Part shown: positions 56,471 to 64,000 of the stretch, piece by piece
Numbering within the stretch: position 1 is the first letter of the stretch
Layout: every line of letters starts with the position of its first letter
DNA from: Arachidicoccus sp.
Lineage (GTDB): Bacteria > Bacteroidota > Bacteroidia > Chitinophagales > Chitinophagaceae
DNA length: 64,000 bases
Reading direction: 5' to 3'
Assembly: GCA_028283605.1 (NCBI GenBank)
Contig: JAPWKH010000002.1
Location: 1-64,000, forward strand
The notes under the pieces: model-generated
What the model was told of the DNA's origin: nothing
The model's database searches: none
Seen by the model: only the letters and a program-made list of their open reading frames with translations
Made by a program: the position numbers and the translations under genes

Positions 56471-58633
56471 TTAGTTTCCAAAAAATTTGCTTACCATATC
56501 AGGCACTATGCTTGCGCTGTTGAAGCCGCTGCTGAGGCTGATTTCTGCATTTCCTAAATCTACAGACTTACCGATTCCACCGGGACCATTCACGCCTGCG
56601 CTTGCTGTGCCTGAAACAATGAAATCAGTCGGATTTAAGCCGCCGTCTAACTTTAAAGTTAATTTTCCTTCTGCGCCTATTTCGCCGCTTACGCCTTTTC
56701 CGCCGAACTCTTTGGATGCGCCGGCTGTTACGGAAATGCTGTGTGCTGTTGATGCCCATGTTACGGGATCTAATTTTGAATCCCATTCACCTCCGAGGCC
56801 ATTCGGAAATTTGAGTGTAATTTTATTTTCAGTACAGGTCATGTGCCATGTTGATAATTTCGCATCTATCTCAATATTCAGGTTGCAATGGTCGGCTTCC
56901 CATCGTTGCAATTGGCCTGTTATATCAGGCGAGGTAGTCGTATCATTTTCACATGGAGGCACCGCCGGATTTTCAAAACTTGGATACAGGCTGCGGAAAG
57001 CGTCTATTGCTACAAGATATTGGGCATACACCTGATATACTGAACTCGTAGGGTCGTTGGGATAGGCGTAAATTGTTGTCCAAAATGCTTTTTCCTTTAA
57101 CTCCTGGTTCAGCAAATCTTCGGTGTTATGCATATAAGTATTGTTTATTTCAGCCTCACCCGCAGCTTTTGTATTTACCCGTTTTACACTGAGCGTGCAT
57201 TGTTGTTTTTCAAGTTCTTCATCTAATTTATTGTCTGGTTGTCCTTCCCCGGTTTTTAATGTACTTCTTTGCTTTCCGATAGCACTTATTTGTTTATCTA
57301 TGTCTTTTAAAGAGTTTTCTAATTGGATTAGTTTTTCTTGCCTGCTGTCTTTTTCTCTTTGCAAACGAGTGGCATAGGAAGTGCTGTATTGAGGATTGTC
57401 AATATCGCCAAGCATAATGCCTGCAAGTATTTGCAGCGGATGATGATATTTTGACAGAAATGCGATTCCCGCGCCTGTGGTGTTTGTACCGCTGACTGCG
57501 AGATTTCCCATACTTGTTACGTCTTGGCGCATTTGCGTTACATTTTGCTGCCGTTGTTGCTGATATTTAGCCAAAAGTTCGCTTGCTTGTGTGTTTGCTT
57601 CATCTTTCGTAACATCCAGATTTTTGAAAAAAGTTTCTACTTCCGTCCATGTTGCTGCGTATTGAGTGTAAGATGCAGGAATTGCAGGCGGTACAAATCT
57701 TTTGGTAATGGATTGGTCTGTGTAATATTTTTGGAAGCGTGGTCTGATGAAGTCTGCCAAGTTTTTTTCAGGTTCATATTCGTGAAGTATATTTATTTCA
57801 TCCGAGCCTGCGATGGCAGAAGCTATTGCATCTTCGGCATAGCCTGCACATTCAGCCGTATTGCCTTGCTGTTTAGCCATTACAGCAAGCGAATGAGCAG
57901 CTTCAGGATTTTTATCTTTGCTCAATGCCTGCGTTAGAAACGGTTTGGCTTTGTCTGTGTAACCAAGACTAAGATATGCCTGCCCGATATTGTTGAGCAA
58001 GGTTGGACTATTAGGATAAGTTTTTTGTATATAATTTAAAATGGGCAATGCTTTATTGGCATAGCCGCTCATGGTAAGCGCGGCGGCAAAATTGTTGAGC
58101 AAAAGCGCATCATCCGGCGCAGAAGCGCAGGCGTTAATCATCAGATAAATGGCTGCATCAGTGCGTTTTCCCATCCAGAAAGTAAGCGCAGCGTAACCTG
58201 TTTGACGACCTTTGTTGAGGTATTGAGAAACTTTCGCTTTTATGTCGGGGACTAATGCGGCTTCTGCTGTTGTTTTAAACTGATTGATGTATGAAACCAG
58301 TTCGGCTTTGCTTGAGGGAGTTGCAGGAATGGTTTTGGATAATGGCTTGTCAAGTATTCTGTCTGTCTGATAATCTTCGGGATTGCCTTTCATCGAAGCT
58401 GCATTCTGCGTGGCTTGTTGCAGGTTTTTCGTGAGATTGCCCAGACCCATTTTTTCCATTGCCGCTTTGGTTTCGGGGTCTGCATTGTCCATTTGCTTTT
58501 GCAGTTCCTGCATTTGTTGTTGCATATCTTCATTGTCGGACTTTGACTTTTTGTTTTTTTGCTGCGACATGGACATCGCAGGATAGGCAAGTACTATGCA
58601 TATCAAAACCGCGCGGATCAAATACTTTTTCAT
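56471..58633 (-). CDS. Secreted TPR protein, first gene of operon A
   Basis: This 720-residue exported protein has a signal peptide (MKKYLIRAVLICIVLAYPAMSMS). A Gln/Lys-rich coiled-coil comes next (residues 26-60, MQQQMQELQKQMDN). Three to four TPR units follow (about 165-270, including DDALLLNNFAAALTMSGYANKALPIL and SPTLLNNIGQAYLSLGYTDKAKPFL). A second coiled coil (about 425-475) and a C-terminal Gly-rich beta region (GASKEFGGKGVSGEIGAEGKLTLKLDGG) complete it. It may be a scaffold for an envelope complex. The dyad element lies 71 bases upstream. Confidence 0.75.
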   Translation of the reverse strand: MKKYLIRAVLICIVLAYPAMSMSQQKNKKSKSDNEDMQQQMQELQKQMDNADPETKAAMEKMGLGNLTKNLQQATQNAASMKGNPEDYQTDRILDKPLSKTIPATPSSKAELVSYINQFKTTAEAALVPDIKAKVSQYLNKGRQTGYAALTFWMGKRTDAAIYLMINACASAPDDALLLNNFAAALTMSGYANKALPILNYIQKTYPNSPTLLNNIGQAYLSLGYTDKAKPFLTQALSKDKNPEAAHSLAVMAKQQGNTAECAGYAEDAIASAIAGSDEINILHEYEPEKNLADFIRPRFQKYYTDQSITKRFVPPAIPASYTQYAATWTEVETFFKNLDVTKDEANTQASELLAKYQQQRQQNVTQMRQDVTSMGNLAVSGTNTTGAGIAFLSKYHHPLQILAGIMLGDIDNPQYSTSYATRLQREKDSRQEKLIQLENSLKDIDKQISAIGKQRSTLKTGEGQPDNKLDEELEKQQCTLSVKRVNTKAAGEAEINNTYMHNTEDLLNQELKEKAFWTTIYAYPNDPTSSVYQVYAQYLVAIDAFRSLYPSFENPAVPPCENDTTTSPDITGQLQRWEADHCNLNIEIDAKLSTWHMTCTENKITLKFPNGLGGEWDSKLDPVTWASTAHSISVTAGASKEFGGKGVSGEIGAEGKLTLKLDGGLNPTDFIVSGTASAGVNGPGGIGKSVDLGNAEISLSSGFNSASIVPDMVSKFFGN

Positions 58634-58704
58634 ATGGAAAAATCTTTGTTACTTTTTAATAAATTTTAGCGATGTGAAAGTAGAATGCATTGCAATGAGC
58701 TTAT

Positions 58705-58722
58705 ATCCCTTAAAAAGGGGAT
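58705..58722 (-). promoter_or_regulatory. Shared dyad element, copy upstream of operon A
   Basis: ATCCC-N8-GGGAT lies between the divergent operon A and the histidine kinase gene. Downstream on the minus strand, TGCAA at 10 bases and a TACTTTCA box (TAnnTTTG-like) have the same spacing as in operon B (TGCAA, then CAGTTTTG). Confidence 0.65.
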
Positions 58723-58816
58723 TTTTAAATCCGAAAAAATCATGGAAAATGGGGAGAAAGAAATGTATGTCAATAACGTTTTTTTGTAACAAATAAGAAA
58801 GATATTAAATTTAGGA

Positions 58817-60754
58817 ATGAAACCACGATTGCTTATACTACTCATAGCACTGCTGGCGGGCTTATGTGCACGAACACAAATGTTGAACAAGGATAGCTTG
58901 CTAAAACTGCTGCCTGCCGCTAAAAACGACACTAATAGGATTGCGCTATTGCTTAAAATTCAAAAGCTGTATGCCCACCAAAACTTTGACAGCTCTTTTT
59001 ATTACCTGAATACTGCAAATGCGCTTGCAAAGGAATTGAAAACTACAGCATACGCCCGCTTTATCAATACAAGATTTGCCGAATATTACTATAATAACAA
59101 TGATTATAAAAAAGCAATTGAGTATACTATGGCTAATAAAAAAGTTGCAGAAAGTACCAACGATCAAGGACTGCTGGCACAAACTTACAACAATCTTGCA
59201 GCTATTTACAACCACTTTGGTAAATACAAAGATGCCGTTGATTGTGTATTAAAATGCCTGGACTTATCCGAAAAAATGAAAGATAGCACAAGCTTCCCTG
59301 TCCGCTACCTTACTGCATCTGCAACCTATTATTATCTTAAACAGCCGGAGCAATCCATTATTTATGCAAAGCAGGCAGTAAAATTTGGGGGGCAATTTGG
59401 AAACAAATATGTCGTTATGATGGGAATGAATAATATGTCGGCTTCTTATACCGATTTAAATAAATTAGATAGTGCAATTATTATCTTGAAAGAACAACTC
59501 GCGCTTGCCAAAAAAGAAAAAGATATATTAAATACAACCTACTCATTAATTAATCTTTCTTACAATTCTTTCAAAAACGGTAATACGGAAGATTTGGAAA
59601 AATATACGGCAGAACTGAACAAATATGCCGCTCAAATGCCCGACGACAAGGTTATTGCAGAAATACAAAATGCAGAAGCGATGGGTTTGATGATGGAAGG
59701 AAAGTATGATGCAGCGAAAGGCGAATTGGATAGTGGAATTGCAATTGCAAACAAAGAAAGCAGTAGCGAAGCACTGGAAAACTTATATTTTACTTATTCA
59801 AAACTTTATTACGTCCAAAACAAAATAAAAGAAGCAGAGAGTTATAGTTTCAAAAATGATTCTATGAAAAACATTGCTAATCGGAAAGAATTGAGCAGTT
59901 ATGCAGAAGATATTGAAGCAAAATATCAAACCGAAAAAAAAGAAGCACAAATAAAATTTCAACAAGCATCAATAAAACAAAAAACCACGCTTAATTATTT
60001 TCTCATTGGTGGCGCAGTTGCATTGTTGATTATATTGTTACTCATTTATCGCAACTATCATCATCGCCAGCAGTTGCAGCAAGCGCGCATCAATGAACTG
60101 GAAACTGAAAAACAATTTACCGCTACCGAAGCCGTATTAAAAGGCGAAGAACAGGAACGTACAAGGCTTGCGAAAGATTTGCACGATGGACTTGGCGGAA
60201 TGCTCAGCGGTATTAAATACTCATTTCAAAATATGAAAGGCAACTTAATAATGACGCCCAACAATGCACTGGCATTTGAACGCAGCATGGATATGCTGGA
60301 CAGCTCAATACAGGAAATGCGCCGCGTGGCACACAATATGATGCCCGAAGCATTGGTAAAATTCGGGTTGGATACGGCGCTGAAAGATTTTTGTAACGAT
60401 GTAAATCAAAGCGGCGCTTTGCACGTAAATTATTTGTCAATGGGCTTGGACAATGCGGAAATTGAACAAACGACGGCAATTACCATTTATCGTATTGTAC
60501 AGGAATTGCTCAATAATACCATCAAACATGCATCCGCAAAAAATGCCATTGTACAAATTACAAAAACGGGAACAGATATTTCCGTTACCATAGAAGACGA
60601 CGGTAAAGGATTTGATACTGCCGTATTAAAAAGTACAAAAGGTATTGGCTGGAGCAATATACAAAGCCGTATTGATTATCTTAAAGGAAAGCTGGATGTG
60701 CAATCGGGTAAAGGAAAAGGAACTTCTGTATTAATAGAATTACATACTGCGTAA
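58817..60754 (+). CDS. TPR-domain sensor histidine kinase (HisKA_3 type)
   Basis: This 645-residue inner-membrane kinase has a signal peptide (MKPRLLILLIALLAGLCART). Periplasmic TPR repeats cover about residues 40-380, including GLLAQTYNNLAAIYNHFGKYKDAVDCVLKCLDL. A single membrane helix (near 395-415, YFLIGGAVALLIILLLIY) and a coiled coil follow. HisKA_3 contains the phospho-acceptor His456 in LAKDLHDGLGG. HATPase_c has the N box LNNTIKHA and DDGKGFD. It should sense an envelope signal, perhaps a protein, through the TPRs and phosphorylate the response regulator encoded 92 bases downstream. Confidence 0.95.
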   Translation: MKPRLLILLIALLAGLCARTQMLNKDSLLKLLPAAKNDTNRIALLLKIQKLYAHQNFDSSFYYLNTANALAKELKTTAYARFINTRFAEYYYNNNDYKKAIEYTMANKKVAESTNDQGLLAQTYNNLAAIYNHFGKYKDAVDCVLKCLDLSEKMKDSTSFPVRYLTASATYYYLKQPEQSIIYAKQAVKFGGQFGNKYVVMMGMNNMSASYTDLNKLDSAIIILKEQLALAKKEKDILNTTYSLINLSYNSFKNGNTEDLEKYTAELNKYAAQMPDDKVIAEIQNAEAMGLMMEGKYDAAKGELDSGIAIANKESSSEALENLYFTYSKLYYVQNKIKEAESYSFKNDSMKNIANRKELSSYAEDIEAKYQTEKKEAQIKFQQASIKQKTTLNYFLIGGAVALLIILLLIYRNYHHRQQLQQARINELETEKQFTATEAVLKGEEQERTRLAKDLHDGLGGMLSGIKYSFQNMKGNLIMTPNNALAFERSMDMLDSSIQEMRRVAHNMMPEALVKFGLDTALKDFCNDVNQSGALHVNYLSMGLDNAEIEQTTAITIYRIVQELLNNTIKHASAKNAIVQITKTGTDISVTIEDDGKGFDTAVLKSTKGIGWSNIQSRIDYLKGKLDVQSGKGKGTSVLIELHTA

Positions 60755-60846
60755 AATGAGCCAAAAGCATATGCATTCGCACTCAAACGAAATAATTGTT
60801 TTAGCCCGATACATCTGACAATTAAATAAATAATAAAAACAGCAGA

Positions 60847-61473
60847 GTGAAAACAAAAGTATTTATAGTAGATGACCATTATATGATAATAGAAGGTATC
60901 CATTCGCTGTTGCAGAACGAAAAGGAAATAGAATGGTGTGGCCATGCTACAACAGCAGATTCCTGTCTTGCTTTTTTGAAACAACGCCTGCCCGATGTAA
61001 TATTGATGGATATTAATTTGCCCGGCAAAAGCGGTATTGAATTGTGTAAAGAAATAAGGGAAAAATATCCCTCGGTTTTTATAATTGCGCTCAGCACTTT
61101 TAACCAACACAGCTTTATTAGTAAAATGATGGAAAATGGCGCATCGGGGTATATTTTAAAAAATGCCACTCGCGAAGAACTGATGCACGCCATCCATACA
61201 GTACTCAAAGGAAAGGAATACTTAAGCCACGAAGCAGCCTTATCATTAAGAAAGCCCGATGAATCCAATATTGTGCTTACGCGAAGAGAACAAGAAGTGC
61301 TGCAACTGATAGCAGAAGGGCTGACGAATAATGAAGCGGCGCAAAAATTATTTATCAGCACCGCTACCGTAGATACGCATCGTAAAAACTTACTTATGAA
61401 ATTGCATGCGCGCAATACTGCCGAACTTATCAAAAACGCAATATTGCATCACTTACTTGACTTGCACTTATGA
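60847..61473 (+). CDS. NarL/FixJ-type response regulator
   Basis: This 208-residue regulator starts at GTG 60847. The receiver domain has the acidic pair Asp9-Asp10 and phospho-acceptor Asp55 in VILMDINLPG, plus the conserved Lys in GYILKNATREEL. The C-terminal LuxR-type helix-turn-helix is LTRREQEVLQLIAEGLTNNEAAQKLFISTATVDTHRKNLLMKL. It is the partner of the preceding kinase. By position it is the first candidate to bind the dyads at 53866 and 58705, which is inference. Confidence 0.95.
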   Translation: MKTKVFIVDDHYMIIEGIHSLLQNEKEIEWCGHATTADSCLAFLKQRLPDVILMDINLPGKSGIELCKEIREKYPSVFIIALSTFNQHSFISKMMENGASGYILKNATREELMHAIHTVLKGKEYLSHEAALSLRKPDESNIVLTRREQEVLQLIAEGLTNNEAAQKLFISTATVDTHRKNLLMKLHARNTAELIKNAILHHLLDLHL

Positions 61474-61482
61474 AAATATAAA

Positions 61483-61806
61483 TTAAACAGTTTTTTCTTC
61501 GTCTTTAATTGTATCGGCTAATTTATCTTTTGCATCGTTATATACTTCCGCAGTTTTATCTTTTGTTTTTTCCCAGGCATCGCTTGCTTTGTCTGAAACA
61601 TCGGAAGCTATTTCTTTTGTTTTATCCCATGCTTCACTTGTTTTTTCTTTGGTTGCATCCCAAAGATCGCCGGCCTTATCGCTTATTTTATCTGTAAGAT
61701 CTTCCGCTTTCTCTTTCAAATGCGACAATGATTCTTTTGCTTTGTCAAAAAAACTTTTACCTTCCGGAGTTTCTTGTTGTTCGTTGGTAACTAAGTCGTT
61801 GCTCAT
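61483..61806 (-). CDS. LEA-like amphipathic helical protein
   Basis: This 107-residue, highly charged Lys/Asp/Glu/Ala-rich protein has helical repeats of about 11 residues (KAGDLWDATKEKTSEAWDKTKEIASD, KASDAWEKTKDKTAEVYND). The pattern resembles group 3 LEA proteins and YtxH-like stress proteins. It has no signal peptide or membrane segment. It is probably a disordered, stress-related cytoplasmic protein. It ends 9 bases from the convergent response regulator. Confidence 0.75.
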   Translation of the reverse strand: MSNDLVTNEQQETPEGKSFFDKAKESLSHLKEKAEDLTDKISDKAGDLWDATKEKTSEAWDKTKEIASDVSDKASDAWEKTKDKTAEVYNDAKDKLADTIKDEEKTV

Positions 61807-61891
61807 ATTAAATTGTTTTTAGATTTAAAAATTATACCACAATTTATACAATAATTTTCTTCCGTAAATGAATTTAACGTTAATAAAAAAG

Positions 61892-61926
61892 AAAAAGAGA
61901 ACCTCTAAAATTAGGCTCTCTTTTTT
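61892..61926 (-). terminator. Terminator of the bamA-ompH cluster
   Basis: AAAGAGA and TCTCTTT pair, with an inner CCT/AGG after one mismatch. T tracts lie on both ends. It is 23 bases past the stop of the second ompH gene. Confidence 0.75.
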
Positions 61927-61948
61927 GTTAATATAAATTATATTGAAA

Positions 61949-62527
61949 TTATTTTCCGGCTGCCGGAGTACTTGCGTTCGGCGATGTTGTATTTTGATTT
62001 GGTAATGTTACACCCAATATCTTCGCAACAGGAATAAACATATTTATTACTTGTTTATCATCAATCCATTCAAGCGCATCTATTTTAACTACTGTTGTTA
62101 CATGATTTTCTTTTGCTGCTTTTTCCAAAGCATCATGAACTTTCTGGAAAGTTGGCCCTGCTAATTCATAGTATTTATTTTGTGTAGCTTGTTGTTGATA
62201 TTGCGACCATTGTATTTCCTGGCTGTATAATTCCTGCAATTTTTGTCTGTCATAGCCCAATATAGAAGCAGATTTTTTTGCTAATGAATCATTTTTATAA
62301 GTATTTTGTGCATTGTTGAACAATGTATCCAACTGATCTTTTTGCGTTCCCAAACTATCTCTTTGAAATGCCTGAATTTTTGTTTGTACCGTTTTCATTT
62401 CGGGCATAAGATTGGCCATTTGCTCTGAATCAAAATAGCCTATTTTTGTGCCTGTTGTTTGCGCACTTGCTTTGCCCGCGACAAAACCAGCAATTATTAC
62501 CAATAAAGAAAAAATAACCTTTCTCAT
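61949..62527 (-). CDS. OmpH/Skp-family periplasmic chaperone (second copy)
   Basis: This 192-residue protein has a signal peptide (MRKVIFSLLVIIAGFVAGKASAQ) and the family start KIGYFDSEQMANLMPEMKTVQTKIQAFQRDSLGTQ. A long coiled-coil arm (about residues 55-130) and the terminal strand NHVTTVVKIDALEW follow. Skp-like proteins hold unfolded outer-membrane proteins for BamA. It follows the other ompH by 75 bases and lies downstream of bamA, the usual Bacteroidota order. Confidence 0.92.
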   Translation of the reverse strand: MRKVIFSLLVIIAGFVAGKASAQTTGTKIGYFDSEQMANLMPEMKTVQTKIQAFQRDSLGTQKDQLDTLFNNAQNTYKNDSLAKKSASILGYDRQKLQELYSQEIQWSQYQQQATQNKYYELAGPTFQKVHDALEKAAKENHVTTVVKIDALEWIDDKQVINMFIPVAKILGVTLPNQNTTSPNASTPAAGK

Positions 62528-62602
62528 TCTGTTTTTATTTTTTATTAAAGCTGTTTTTTAAAAATGCGTGTAAATATATGAACTTAAATTATTCTGCCAA
62601 TT

Positions 62603-63253
62603 TTATTTTGTTGCAAGCCCCAATTCTTTTAATATAAGATCACTTTTATCCAGTTTCGGATCTGAATACAACAAGCCGGTTCCGGCGCTTTTATCTAAAA
62701 CATAATCCCATCCGGAACTAAGCGCCATTCGCTGAATAGTATTGTACAATTTGTTTTGCAATGGTTGTATCAATCTTTCGCGCTCCTTGAATAATTCGCC
62801 CTGATATCCGAAATAATGGGTATTTAAATAAATAACTCTTTTATTCGCATTATCCACTTCAATTTTACGTTTTTGTTTTAATTCGTCGTTCAGCATGTAT
62901 TGCTCCGCATCAAACCTATGTGCCAGAGAGTCTGCATACAATTTTGCGCTGTCTACAATTTTTTCCCATTTAAATGCTTCGAGCTTCACAGTGGTATCGG
63001 CCTTATGATATTCCGGCCACTGACTCTTGATGTACTGTACATCTACAACAGCATAGCGTTGTGCGGCTGTACAGAAAGCAAAAAGTAAAAAACAAAAAGT
63101 AAAAAATATATGAATTCCGTTTTTACTTTTTCCCTTATATAAAGAAGACGTGTAAGGATGAAATAAAAACTCTTTATTCATACGAATAACCGTTTCGGAT
63201 TGAGATTGCCTATTTCGCGAGCATAAAGTATAAAGTTTCACTTTCATGTCCAT
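62603..63253 (-). CDS. OmpH/Skp-family periplasmic chaperone (first copy)
   Basis: This protein is 216 residues from the ATG at 63253, but the signal peptide (FFTFCFLLFAFCTAAQ) begins near residue 50, so a later start such as 63181 (MNKEFLF) is possible. The mature part begins RYAVVDVQYIKSQWPEYHKADTTVKLEAF. The coiled-coil arm follows, with DNANKRVIYLNTHYFGYQGELFKERERLI near the end of the arm. It ends in SGWDYVLDKSAGTGLLYSDPKLDKSDLILKELG, as in Skp. It starts 29 bases after the bamA stop. Confidence 0.9.
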   Translation of the reverse strand: MDMKVKLYTLCSRNRQSQSETVIRMNKEFLFHPYTSSLYKGKSKNGIHIFFTFCFLLFAFCTAAQRYAVVDVQYIKSQWPEYHKADTTVKLEAFKWEKIVDSAKLYADSLAHRFDAEQYMLNDELKQKRKIEVDNANKRVIYLNTHYFGYQGELFKERERLIQPLQNKLYNTIQRMALSSGWDYVLDKSAGTGLLYSDPKLDKSDLILKELGLATK

Positions 63254-63282
63254 TGCAAATAATTATATTTCCATAGCATCTT

Positions 63283-64000
63283 TTAATCCGGTTCATAACC
63301 GAGCATAAAGGTAAACCTTCCGGCTTTTCCAATTCCTTGCCCGGAGTGTAATCTATCCAGGCCTATACCATAATCAAATCCAAGCAATCCGAACATTGGT
63401 AAATAAAATCTTGCACCTATACCCACGGAACGGCGAAGTTGAAAAGGATTATAATCGTGGAATGAATACCATCCGTTTGCAGCTTCCGCAAAAACCAATC
63501 CGAAAATGGTACTGCTTTGGCTTAATGTAAGCGGATAGCGCAGTTCCATTGTGTATTTATTGAATATGGTAAAGTAATCTGTTGCACCTGATTGATCCGG
63601 ATTTTTACTCGGATCGGGATTATCATATACGGGATAGCCGCGTTGTGCAATAATGTCGTAACCAAGGAAGCTGTATGTATTACTCATACCGGCATCTCCC
63701 AACTGGAAACGCTGGAATGGAGATAAAGTAACATTAGGATTTGAATTGTATTTTCCTACAAAGCCCATCTTTACCGCTACGCGAAATACAAATTGTTTAT
63801 GATCATCGCCGTGCGGCGGACCTATCGGCACATACCAGTCTCCGGTAAATCTGTATTTCTGATATTCTATGTATTTATATTTTTTCGCCGGATCGGGCGA
63901 TGTAGCTTCATCATAGCCCATTAAGGAATATGGCGGTGTAAGTTGCGCAAAAGCCGATATGTTTGAGCCGGTAGTAGGATATTGAGCGCTGTTTAAATTA
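63283..64000 (-). CDS. bamA: Outer-membrane assembly factor BamA, C-terminal part (cut by window edge)
   Basis: The frame stays open from the window edge at 64000 to the stop at 63283, beyond the first internal ATG at 63921. The visible part is the end of an Omp85 barrel: strands such as WYVPIGPPHGDDHKQFVFRVAVKMGFVG, the loop LGYDIIAQRGYPVYDN, and the L6-like RSVGIGARFYLPMFGLLGFDYGIGLDRL. It closes with AGRFTFMLGYEPD. BamA inserts beta-barrel proteins into the outer membrane. The POTRA domains lie outside the window. Confidence 0.92.
   Translation of the reverse strand, partial: NLNSAQYPTTGSNISAFAQLTPPYSLMGYDEATSPDPAKKYKYIEYQKYRFTGDWYVPIGPPHGDDHKQFVFRVAVKMGFVGKYNSNPNVTLSPFQRFQLGDAGMSNTYSFLGYDIIAQRGYPVYDNPDPSKNPDQSGATDYFTIFNKYTMELRYPLTLSQSSTIFGLVFAEAANGWYSFHDYNPFQLRRSVGIGARFYLPMFGLLGFDYGIGLDRLHSGQGIGKAGRFTFMLGYEPD

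Noticed and set aside
49141-60826. CATCTGACAATTAAA occurs before the GH35 gene (49141-49155) and before the response regulator (60812-60826).
   Set aside because: A 15-base AT-rich match is expected about this often by chance in 64 kb. The flanks do not align and the distances to the start codons differ.
63076-63110. A-rich repeats (AAAAAGTAAAAAAC type) near the ompH signal-peptide region, and a similar AATTATCAATTGCCAATT stretch near 6266-6285.
   Set aside because: Low-complexity filler frequent in Bacteroidota; nothing functional can be supported.
1-64000. tRNA, rRNA, insertion sequences and transposases.
   Set aside because: I looked on both strands and saw no convincing tRNA or rRNA gene, and no transposase or integrase open frame.

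Overview
The window looks like a chromosomal segment of a Bacteroidota bacterium, most likely family Chitinophagaceae. The signs are low GC, few Shine-Dalgarno sequences, several TAnnTTTG-type -7 promoter boxes, proteins with C-terminal type IX secretion (T9SS) sorting domains, a TonB-dependent receptor with an N-terminal carboxypeptidase-like domain, methionine synthase split into two genes, and a bamA-ompH-ompH cluster. The family assignment is inference from gene style, not from a marker comparison.

Layout. 1-6262 (+) is a surface-polysaccharide cluster: the end of an unknown gene, two GT4 glycosyltransferases, a Wzy-like polymerase, a possible GT-D-type protein, a hexapeptide acyltransferase, and a GT2 gene broken by two compensating frameshifts. 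6327-8942 (-) holds an unknown protein, a tail-collar protein, a leucine-rich-repeat protein and a T9SS cargo protein. 9117-13406 (-) is rpoC, without rpoB beside it. 13678-17799 (-) holds an Rrf2 regulator and its NmrA-like oxidoreductase with two matching operators, mutY, a frameshifted EamA transporter and an AraC regulator. 18068-28210 holds a small secreted protein, a polysaccharide deacetylase, a GH29 fucosidase, a fused E1 2-oxoacid dehydrogenase, and the split methionine synthase with an endonuclease/phosphatase-family gene between its halves.

28211-28791 is the only long gene-free stretch. It holds a structured metH leader and three short hairpins. 28792-33541 holds a tiny lipoprotein, then a porin-Rieske-imelysin-dihaem operon that looks like a periplasmic metal (probably iron) redox/uptake module, bounded by a 32-bp direct repeat. 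33542-42403 holds rhomboid, alanine dehydrogenase, cupin, deoxynucleoside kinase, MFS, Nfu, a Gly/Trp/Ser-rich lipoprotein and a glutamine amidotransferase. 42618-45906 is a TonB receptor followed by a HepT-MntA toxin-antitoxin pair and a second copy of the receptor's 3' end. 46035-51044 holds an M1 peptidase, the N-terminal half of transketolase and a GH35 beta-galactosidase.

51130-61473 is the most interesting stretch. Two minus-strand operons of secreted, mostly unrecognised proteins carry a nearly identical dyad element and matching promoter spacing upstream. They lie next to a TPR-histidine kinase and a NarL/FixJ response regulator. The window ends with a LEA-like protein, two OmpH/Skp chaperones and the C-terminal part of BamA.

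Five apparent single-base indels break three genes (GT2, EamA, and a secreted protein at 53885-54533). Most lie in A/T runs, so sequencing error must be excluded before calling them true pseudogenes.
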